From NCBI GenBank assembly GCA_910586725.1, contig CAJUJL010000025.1, forward strand, positions 1 through 40,143: a DNA stretch of 40,143 bases, in the 5' to 3' direction. Positions 34,653 through 40,143 of this stretch are shown piece after piece. The notes under the pieces were generated by a model. It was given only the letters and a program-made list of their open reading frames with translations. It did no database searches and was not told the origin of the DNA. Position 1 is the first letter of the stretch. The number at the start of each line of letters is the position of its first letter. The translations under genes and the position numbers were made by a program. This DNA is from an uncultured Lachnospiraceae bacterium. GTDB lineage: Bacteria; Bacillota; Clostridia; Lachnospirales; Lachnospiraceae.

Positions 34653-36413
34653 TTATTTATAATGCTTATAAAAATTCCAACTGGATAAATCAATCTGCGC
34701 AACCTTGGATGTATCGATAAGATTGCTATCTGTAGGGGGACAAAACTGATAATTCGTCCCGTCTTCGATAGACCGCGCCACCATATGCCATGCATCCCAT
34801 TCCGCCGTACCCTGTTCATATTTATCATACAAATTTTCCAGGGGATAATCGATCATCTCGCCAAAAGCCGTTAATAGAGCGGGGGAAGAAAAGGAATCAA
34901 ATTCATATTCCTCTAATTTCCAGAAGGGAACTCCTCCTTCCGCAGCTATATTCACATACCTGCCGGTGTCTGCCGCCAGTTTATAGTAAATAGAGTGAAT
35001 AGTCATATAGCTTGTAATCGCCTGCATTTTTTCCTTTTTGCTCATAGAACCTGTAGTCACCTGGTCAATGACAGACTGCATCCATGCCTCTTTCTCCTTA
35101 TTGTAATCCCTTATATCAATATACCCCAGTACGGCGTTTGCTATAACAGGCATGCCGCCGCCGGGTCGGTCGCTCATCTTGTTTCCATTGGCGTCAAGGG
35201 CAAATTCCTGAACAGTTATCTCTGTCTTTCCGGAAATCTCAAACGCAAACACACCAACATACCCGCCATCCGTTTTATATAAAAAACTTGGAACCATCGG
35301 GCCCATGCTCTTCATATCCGCATATTCAAAAGCGGCCGGTATAAACATCGGTTCATTCTCCTGACCGGTGGCGGTATCATAGAAGAACAGGTTAAAGTTA
35401 TCCGTGGATGGATTATCGGTTTTTATATACACGATATTATACTGACCATCGGCGTATGGCGGATTAAGGAAATTTATTTCGTAGGTGTACTGTGGCGTAA
35501 AATCCTTAACCGTAATCTTGTGGCTTACACTTTTACCGTCTACAGTAGCTTTAATCGTGGCAGTCCCGGCCTGATGCGCATAAATTAATACGTTATCTCC
35601 TTCCACGTCGTCATATCCCGGCTCTATGACAAAATCCAAGACCTCCGGATCTGAAGTTTCCCATGATACCTTCCCGTGCTGGGGAGAACTGCACAGGAGG
35701 CGGATTCTCACTTCACAGGATGTATAAAGAGTGCTGACCGTGTCATTTGCAAAGGCGATGCTTCCACCGTTTGCTTTTGTAACCTTCACCTTGTATGTTG
35801 CTTTTTTCCCCGATCCGTCTGCCGCTTTCGCAGTAATCGTCGCTGTTCCCGTTCCCACTGCTTTTACGGTTCCTTTGCGGCTGACCGTAGCAATTTTCTT
35901 GTTTGATGTTTTCCATGCAATATCTTTGCTGCCGCCTTCACTTGTTTCTACGGAAGCTTTCAGCTTTACCGTATTGCCTTTTGCAAGCGTGCCGGAAGTC
36001 TTGTTCAAACGGATGCCCGTCACCTTGCCTTTTACAACCTTCACCGTGACAACGGCTTTTAACTTCTTATTTTTTGCCGGTCTCACAATAATTTTTGCTG
36101 TACCTGCTTTTTTTCCGGTAATCACGCCCTTGCTTGTGACAGTTGCAACTTTTGTATTTGAACTCTCATATGTCACTTTTTTGTTTGCCGTCTTATTCGG
36201 CGTAACGCTTACCGTTGTTTTCAAAGTCGCTTTTTTTCCCTTTGCAAGTTTAATCGTCTTACTTCCAGTCAGCGAATTCACTGAAACGACTTTTTTGACC
36301 GCTGCCCCGGAAGCCGCCCTGGCTGTCTTACTTATGCCTGTAAACAATAGAAGCGCGCTTAGAAATAGCATAACTCTCATCACAGGAAACTGCCGTTTGC
36401 TCCGATTTTTCAT
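34653..36413 (-). CDS. Secreted Big_2 protein with degenerate transglutaminase-like domain
   Basis: The 586-residue protein has a signal peptide (cleavage near ARAASG). Two clear Big_2 domains span about residues 40-215 (VTYESSNTKVATVTSKGVITGKKAGTAKI and IAWKTSNKKIATVSRKGTVKAVGTGTATI), with a third diverged one near 215-305. A middle beta domain follows. The C-terminal 150 residues resemble a transglutaminase-like fold (SKKEKMQAITSYMTIHSIYY, WDAWHMVARSIEDGTNYQF), but the expected Cys position reads FDSFSSPAL, so the nucleophile seems lost. GAGGAG lies upstream. No cell-wall sorting signal is seen. It probably binds surface or polysaccharide. Confidence 0.8.
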   Translation of the reverse strand: MKNRSKRQFPVMRVMLFLSALLLFTGISKTARAASGAAVKKVVSVNSLTGSKTIKLAKGKKATLKTTVSVTPNKTANKKVTYESSNTKVATVTSKGVITGKKAGTAKIIVRPAKNKKLKAVVTVKVVKGKVTGIRLNKTSGTLAKGNTVKLKASVETSEGGSKDIAWKTSNKKIATVSRKGTVKAVGTGTATITAKAADGSGKKATYKVKVTKANGGSIAFANDTVSTLYTSCEVRIRLLCSSPQHGKVSWETSDPEVLDFVIEPGYDDVEGDNVLIYAHQAGTATIKATVDGKSVSHKITVKDFTPQYTYEINFLNPPYADGQYNIVYIKTDNPSTDNFNLFFYDTATGQENEPMFIPAAFEYADMKSMGPMVPSFLYKTDGGYVGVFAFEISGKTEITVQEFALDANGNKMSDRPGGGMPVIANAVLGYIDIRDYNKEKEAWMQSVIDQVTTGSMSKKEKMQAITSYMTIHSIYYKLAADTGRYVNIAAEGGVPFWKLEEYEFDSFSSPALLTAFGEMIDYPLENLYDKYEQGTAEWDAWHMVARSIEDGTNYQFCPPTDSNLIDTSKVAQIDLSSWNFYKHYK

Positions 36414-36476
36414 AAATTCTTTTCTCCTCTCTTAAAAACGCACTGTTCATAAAAAATCTGTCCTTGATTAAATGAC

Positions 36477-36557
36477 ATACCATGTTATGGTATAGATATA
36501 AAAGGGACGCCTAAAGGTCATTAAATATTTAAAGTTAAAATGATTTTTTTAGGCATC
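36477..36557 (-). promoter_or_regulatory. Structured leader of the Big_2/transglutaminase-like gene
   Basis: Two dyads lie in the leader. ATACCAT-GTT-ATGGTAT is at 36477-36493. A two-part hairpin pairs 36506-36515 with 36548-36557 (10 bp, one G-U) and 36518-36522 with 36539-36543. No known RNA family was recognised. Confidence 0.4.
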
Positions 36558-36614
36558 GCCATTCTTTTCAGAATAGAGGTCAACACACCTTGCAACACGT
36601 CTGTCGCTGTACAT

Positions 36615-36643
36615 ATTTTATCATAGAATTATTATAATAACAA
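36615..36643 (-). promoter_or_regulatory. Candidate promoter of the Big_2/transglutaminase-like gene
   Basis: On the minus strand TTGTTA (36638-36643) and TAAAAT (36615-36620) are 17 bases apart. The leader to the ATG at 36413 would be about 195 bases. Confidence 0.5.
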
Positions 36644-36657
36644 TGCTATGCGGCATC

Positions 36658-37031
36658 AAAAATAAATTTAAACTGTTTCATATTTTTAACAAAGAAAAAA
36701 TCTTGAAAACATAAGGGATTGTACAGCGTGCGTGAGAGGATTCGAACTCTCATGCGGCGGTTTTTCTTTAATTGGAATAAATTTATCAAATCTCGTTTCA
36801 CCCCTATAAATACAGGCTTTTTCAATAGCAAACTTTTAAACAAATTCCGGTCGTCTTTTCTAAACACAGCTAATTTTAACTTATTTGTGTGCTTTTTGTG
36901 TGCTTTTTATGCTTGCCGGGATATTTCCTGTTTGACGTTCCCTTTCCATCTTCTAAGCCATTTGGCGCATACACTTTCTGCGTAATCATTTTTATTCTCT
37001 GCCTTAACAAATTAAAAGACTTATACACACT
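36658..37031. other. Gene-poor region at a probable mobile-element edge
   Basis: No intact gene is supported. It holds a tRNA 3'-end-like fragment (36722-36757), an 11-bp tandem duplication TGTGTGCTTTT (36886-36907) and a short minus-strand frame around 36909-37005 without a start codon. That frame reads as an Arg/Lys/Trp-rich tail (VCAKWLRRWKGNVKQ) and could be a recombinase remnant. Confidence 0.45.
36722..36757 (-). other. tRNA 3'-end-like remnant, candidate att site
   Basis: On the minus strand GAGAG-TTCGAATC-CTCTC followed by ACGCACGC looks like a T-arm and acceptor strand with one base lost from the stem. No 5' half of a tRNA lies upstream. Such fragments mark insertion boundaries of elements that use tRNA ends. 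Confidence 0.45.
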
Positions 37032-37454
37032 TTATGGGTTTTCTCCCTGCATCCGCACCATGCAATAGGTTTCTATTTTCTCAATTAGTTCCCAGGCTGT
37101 CTGGATCTGTTGTTCCGCTTCATCCTTTGTAGCGATATAAAAATCATCATAATCACTAGCGTGACGGATCTCCTCTGCCTCCGCAATCTTTCGTCCAAGC
37201 GCTTTTGGAAATATTTCTGTCCTCACATAATCTTTGTTAAAATTGGCCAGGGTATCCTTATGACGTTTATATGACACGCCATCTAAAGCATGAATCGCCG
37301 ATATAGCGTGATAGATTGCATAATAAGCCCTGTTGTTGGCTCCCCTGTATTCTTTTTCCCTGAACAAAATATGAGCTGACTTCAAATCACTCTTTGCTGT
37401 TTCAATCCGATAACGCGCTAAATCATTTACGCTTCCGCTTTCAGGCAGTGCCAT
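37032..37454 (-). CDS. HEPN-domain protein (toxin of a HEPN/MNT pair)
   Basis: The 140-residue all-helical HEPN protein (UPF0332-like) carries NRAYYAIYHAISAIHAL, where R42 and H49 form the R-x6-H motif expected for RNA-cleaving HEPN toxins. The ATG at 37454 overlaps the last 14 bases of the nucleotidyltransferase gene, showing coupling; in-frame codons further upstream are not needed. In characterised HepT/MntA systems, the nucleotidyltransferase inactivates HEPN by AMP addition. Toxicity here is inferred. Confidence 0.85.
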   Translation of the reverse strand: MALPESGSVNDLARYRIETAKSDLKSAHILFREKEYRGANNRAYYAIYHAISAIHALDGVSYKRHKDTLANFNKDYVRTEIFPKALGRKIAEAEEIRHASDYDDFYIATKDEAEQQIQTAWELIEKIETYCMVRMQGENP

Positions 37455-37779
37455 ATAATTCCACCCCTTCCCGCTTGACATTCGCATAAAACGGAGAAGC
37501 ATTCAGCCATTTTTTAAAATGCGCTTCATTCTTTGCAATCGGCTTAATATCCGTATTATGTTCCTCGTTAAAATCATATGTCTTCCATGACAGTTTCCTG
37601 CGGGATTCGCAAATCTCCATATCCGTCAAATCAAGCAGAATCATAATGTCAATATCTGACTCCGGCCCAAAATCCCCTCTGGCATAGGAACCATATAAAA
37701 TCACAGACTTAAGATGCTCCCCGTAAATTTCCCCTATTTCTTTTACATACTGTCCCAATAACGCATCTATTACAGGCAT
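37441..37779 (-). CDS. MNT-type minimal nucleotidyltransferase (antitoxin of the HEPN pair)
   Basis: The 112-residue polymerase-beta-like domain has the motif GSYARGDFGPESDIDIMI: Gly30-Ser31 and metal ligands Asp42 and Asp44, with a possible third Asp near residue 77 (NTDIKPI). AGGAGG lies five bases upstream of the ATG. It is upstream of and overlaps HEPN. MNT proteins of this class neutralise HEPN toxins, some by modifying them with AMP. It sits in a mobile-element edge. Confidence 0.88.
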   Translation of the reverse strand: MPVIDALLGQYVKEIGEIYGEHLKSVILYGSYARGDFGPESDIDIMILLDLTDMEICESRRKLSWKTYDFNEEHNTDIKPIAKNEAHFKKWLNASPFYANVKREGVELYGTA

Positions 37780-37848
37780 AAAAACCTCCTTTGTCTGTTA
37801 CCATACATTTATTACACTACTGTCCAATCTTTTATTCATATTTCTATA

Positions 37849-38715
37849 TCACATGCGACGCATGATTTTTCTGCACAAGCTTATTTCTTCTTCGTTCGTT
37901 TCACATACAGACATGATTTGCCCATCGTTAAATCCCTGCCCTATCATTTTGACTATGATTTTTCTGCGCTCTTGCAATGTTCCTTTTTCTATCCCTTGTT
38001 CGATCCCTTGTTCGATCCCTTGTTCGATCCCTCGTTCGATATTCTCCTGATCCCTCATTAACAACGTCATATACTCATGCCTCCATTCCCTATTTTTCTT
38101 TGCCCTGTCTACTGCGTCTTTAAGCTTCTTTACATAGGTATCTTCCGTTTCCCTTCCCGCCACATAATCCAGAAAAGCCGCCAGCTCCCTGCTCACGTCG
38201 TCCAGTTGGCTGTCCGCGTTCAGGAAAATCTTCATCGCTCCATCTCCCAGAAAGATTTCCTTATCCTCCTTACAGACGTTCTCAAACGTATAGATGTGCC
38301 TTCCCCGGCCAAATACATCAAACGGACATATAAAAATAATGTAGCTCGGCTTCAGCAGCTTGTAATGCTGCCCCTTGTCAATCAACTGCAAGTCTATCAT
38401 ACTCTGGTAGTACCGGGTTCTTTTCGGAAGCTCCTTCGTGTCTACAACCTGCATCTCAATATCGTAAATTGTGCCCCTGCCGTCCCGGACATATACGTCC
38501 AGCCGGATGCTTTTCGCATCTGCGTCGGGCTTGATCTCCTTTTGCAGTTGGGGATACTCTATGCGGTCAATCTCCAAATCCGGGAGTATTCTTTGAAGCA
38601 GTTCCTTGCAAAGCCCCGCATCCTGCATGATCTTCCCAAATAAAAAGTCATTCGCTATGCCCAGCTCCTCCCAGGCCGCATTCTTTCCCATGCTTTCAAG
38701 TTCCATGTTTCCCAT
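37849..38715 (-). CDS. Rpn-family PD-(D/E)XK nuclease / putative transposase
   Basis: The 288-residue protein begins with AANDFLFGKIM-like helices typical of Rpn/PDDEXK_2 proteins. The nuclease core is SIRLDVYVRDGRGTIYDIEMQV, with D73 and E87-x-Q89 as catalytic candidates. The family promotes RecA-independent recombination or cuts DNA. Near residues 225-245 there are four GIEQ/GIEK tetrapeptides encoded by a 12-bp tandem repeat, followed by a C-terminal helical region. GGAGGTG precedes the ATG. It lies between the toxin-antitoxin pair and the excisionase-like gene. Confidence 0.85.
   Translation of the reverse strand: MGNMELESMGKNAAWEELGIANDFLFGKIMQDAGLCKELLQRILPDLEIDRIEYPQLQKEIKPDADAKSIRLDVYVRDGRGTIYDIEMQVVDTKELPKRTRYYQSMIDLQLIDKGQHYKLLKPSYIIFICPFDVFGRGRHIYTFENVCKEDKEIFLGDGAMKIFLNADSQLDDVSRELAAFLDYVAGRETEDTYVKKLKDAVDRAKKNREWRHEYMTLLMRDQENIERGIEQGIEQGIEQGIEKGTLQERRKIIVKMIGQGFNDGQIMSVCETNEEEISLCRKIMRRM
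37993..38040. repeat. Four 12-bp tandem repeats inside the Rpn gene
   Basis: The unit CCCTTGTTCGAT occurs three times without change, and a fourth copy has one substitution. The unit length is a multiple of three, so copy changes would add or remove Gly-Ile-Glu-Gln without shifting the frame. Confidence 0.9.
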
Positions 38716-38789
38716 CTCTTACACCTCCAAAACTCTCTGCCTTATTCATATTTTACTGCTTTTTTGCCGGAACCGCAAGACAGCGGACA

Positions 38790-38842
38790 GGAAAAAACAA
38801 GGCAGGAAACAGCGCGCTTTCTGCGTGATGTCCCCTGCCTTT
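38790..38842 (-). terminator. Terminator after the excisionase-like gene
   Basis: AAGGCAGG pairs with CCTGCCTT around a GC-rich inner hairpin. On the minus strand the stem is followed by TTGTTTTTT. It lies 8 bases past the stop of the HTH gene. Confidence 0.8.
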
Positions 38843-38849
38843 TCCCTCT

Positions 38850-39050
38850 TTACACTGCCGAAGCGTTCAATCCGTCCAGCCACTCAAAAAACTGCTTTGA
38901 CGGAACTCTGATTTGATGCCCGACCCGAATTGTCGGCACCGGACAGGCCTTGTCATTTAAAAACTCATAAGACTTATTCCGTCCCAAACGCAATATCTTC
39001 TGCACTTCCTCTGCCGTCAATACGGCTTTTGCCCTTAATTCGTCGTTCAT
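38850..39050 (-). CDS. Excisionase/HTH_17-type DNA-binding protein
   Basis: The 66-residue protein has a MerR-like/excisionase helix-turn-helix: VLTAEEVQKILRLGRNKSYEFLNDK, then the wing VPTIRVGHQIRVPSKQFFEWLDGL. Such proteins direct excision of integrative elements or start element replication genes. GGAGG lies upstream of the ATG. It follows the replication-type ATPase on the same strand and supports a mobile element extending beyond the right edge. Confidence 0.85.
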   Translation of the reverse strand: MNDELRAKAVLTAEEVQKILRLGRNKSYEFLNDKACPVPTIRVGHQIRVPSKQFFEWLDGLNASAV

Positions 39051-39233
39051 AAGTAACCTCCATTCCTTTTTTATTCTTTGCTTAAATAAATAATATATAT
39101 CTTCATCCGCTCCGTTTGCGAAAAAGAGTATCTATGATTTAAGCCCTTCACTGCCGCGCAATCCTGACATATCAAAATTGTTGTTTCATTAAAATGACTG
39201 TCTTGTCCAGAATAAAAATCTATAAATACTGCT

Positions 39234-40143
39234 TTACAAATATCTCATAATAATCTTCCGAAACAGGGTAGCCTTTTTTCGTAAGCAGCCAATCAAATAG
39301 CACATGCCAATGACATAATGCTTCTGATTCAAAAAATTTTTCTGCCGCCCTTTTGATCCGGCCTCCTCCTCCAAGATGCCTTCCTTATGAAACGCATCAA
39401 TTACAGACTTTAGCGGCACATACTTTTCATAGCGTCTAAAAAAAGCTTTTTTTAATGAATTTCCATTGATATACAGCTTTCCCTGCAAGAGCAGACAGGA
39501 GGTTTCAGAAATGTTGCATTGATATTCTCTCACATCGCTATGGACTTTGATATATTTGTCTTCTGACATGATGATTTCAAAAAACTCCACAATATAGTCG
39601 CGCGGCTCCTCAGATAGAAGGAGCTTTTGCAGTCTGGACTCCTGCTGACTGATTTGTTCCCGGATTACGGCATCCAATGTTTCCCTGTCTCTGAATACCT
39701 CCAGTTCAGGACGGCATACATATTTCTCAAACAGGTATGCGGTCATACGGATAAACATGGCATGTCTGTGCATACGGGTGGCATATCCGTCCGCAGCATT
39801 GTTAATTCTGTTTTTATCATAAAAGCCCTTCATATCCTGCAGCGCGTCATTATAATTTTCCATTAAAGAACGCGCAAACATAAGCGCTGCGCTCGCCATT
39901 AAATCCGGCTCAAGGGCAGAAACCCGTTTTTTTAATGCTTCGATTTCCTTTGCATCCATTTTGGGCATTCTAACCTGAAAGATTCTATCCATGCAGCTAA
40001 AAATCCCCATTTTTTCCATAGTTTCACCAGTCAAAATAACATTTGCGCAATCCGGCGCTGCATCCACATGCCTCGAGACAATATCCAACCTGCGTTCCTG
40101 CCGTCTTTTTTCATTGGAGTCCGGCATCCGGTGAAGGTCGTCT
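39234..40143 (-). CDS. C-terminal part of a replication-type ATPase/primase-like protein, cut by window end
   Basis: The frame stays open to the window edge, so the visible 300 or so residues are only the C-terminus. The ATG at 40127 is internal. DDLHRMPDSN...NVILTGETMEKMG...DRIFQVRMPKMD resembles the end of an ATPase core of DUF927-like or phage/plasmid replication helicases (a sensor region followed by a helical lid). A helical C-terminal domain follows, with LLLQGKLYINGNSLKKAFFRRYEKYV and KSVIDAFHKEGILEEE, which looks like a winged helix. Family assignment is tentative. With the excisionase-like protein downstream it fits an integrative element. Confidence 0.55.
   Translation of the reverse strand, partial: DDLHRMPDSNEKRRQERRLDIVSRHVDAAPDCANVILTGETMEKMGIFSCMDRIFQVRMPKMDAKEIEALKKRVSALEPDLMASAALMFARSLMENYNDALQDMKGFYDKNRINNAADGYATRMHRHAMFIRMTAYLFEKYVCRPELEVFRDRETLDAVIREQISQQESRLQKLLLSEEPRDYIVEFFEIIMSEDKYIKVHSDVREYQCNISETSCLLLQGKLYINGNSLKKAFFRRYEKYVPLKSVIDAFHKEGILEEEAGSKGRQKNFLNQKHYVIGMCYLIGCLRKKATLFRKIIMRYL

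Noticed and set aside
35731..36435. 234-codon plus-strand frame opposite the Big_2 gene
   Set aside because: It arises from the Ala/Lys/Thr-rich Big_2 coding sequence; no ribosome site and no recognisable family.
36646..36867. 73-codon minus-strand frame over the tRNA-like remnant
   Set aside because: No ribosome site or family, and it covers the tRNA-like sequence; probably chance in AT-rich DNA.
37993..38040. CRISPR array from short repeats
   Set aside because: The 12-bp units are directly adjacent with no spacers and lie inside a coding gene.

Overview
The window looks like a Clostridia chromosome, most likely a Lachnospiraceae-type gut anaerobe. It has moderate to low GC, strong AGGAGG ribosome binding sites, a butyryl-CoA:acetate CoA-transferase-like gene, Rrf2-type control, DUF3892 and HAAS/DUF1700 proteins, and many secreted or lipid-anchored proteins with Big_2 domains. 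Most genes lie on the minus strand. Protein calls rest on motifs read by eye; no database search was run.

Left part (1-5.9 kb): the 3' half of tRNA-Gly(TCC) is followed by a single-chain restriction-modification enzyme that joins nuclease, N6-methylase and specificity domains. Next is a sulfur operon, cysK-metY, with a near-perfect 16-bp palindrome upstream that is a candidate Rrf2/CymR-type operator. An Rrf2 regulator with three cysteines lies at 13.4 kb.

Accessory island (about 6-13.3 kb, clearly more AT-rich): an RCC1-like lipoprotein, two secreted proteins, a small serine recombinase, and an overlapping AAA-ATPase/subtilase pair matching the IetAS family (plasmid stability and anti-phage). 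Between the recombinase and the secreted protein gene at 7806-8501 lies a 167-bp segment bounded by inverted 20-bp dyads. Each dyad has a non-palindromic GT centre and half-sites that resemble Hin-family sites, and the segment contains a good sigma-A promoter pointing at the secreted gene. This is a candidate invertible promoter and the best lead in the window.

Core block (13.4-34.4 kb): Rrf2 regulator, lipoprotein, glpK, a likely operon of lipoprotein-mtnN-luxS-thioesterase (SAH detoxification and AI-2), a ferritin-like protein, but-type CoA-transferase with a structured leader, a Big_2/CxxC secreted protein, SseB-like and DUF3892 proteins, and an RND transporter with a coiled-coil insertion of about 280 residues. 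A tight six-gene minus-strand run follows: rhodanese, THUMP RNA methyltransferase, C1 peptidase, an amidase_3-fold protein lacking most catalytic residues, XTP/dITP diphosphatase and a YfcE-like phosphodiesterase. Then come a tiny Asn/Ser-rich protein and a HAAS-domain membrane protein.

Right part (34.4-40.1 kb): a Big_2/transglutaminase-like secreted protein with a structured leader, then a probable mobile-element edge. The edge holds a tRNA 3'-end-like remnant, an 11-bp tandem duplication, a HEPN/MNT toxin-antitoxin pair, an Rpn-type PD-(D/E)XK protein with four 12-bp repeats, an excisionase-like HTH protein and a truncated replication-type ATPase running off the window.
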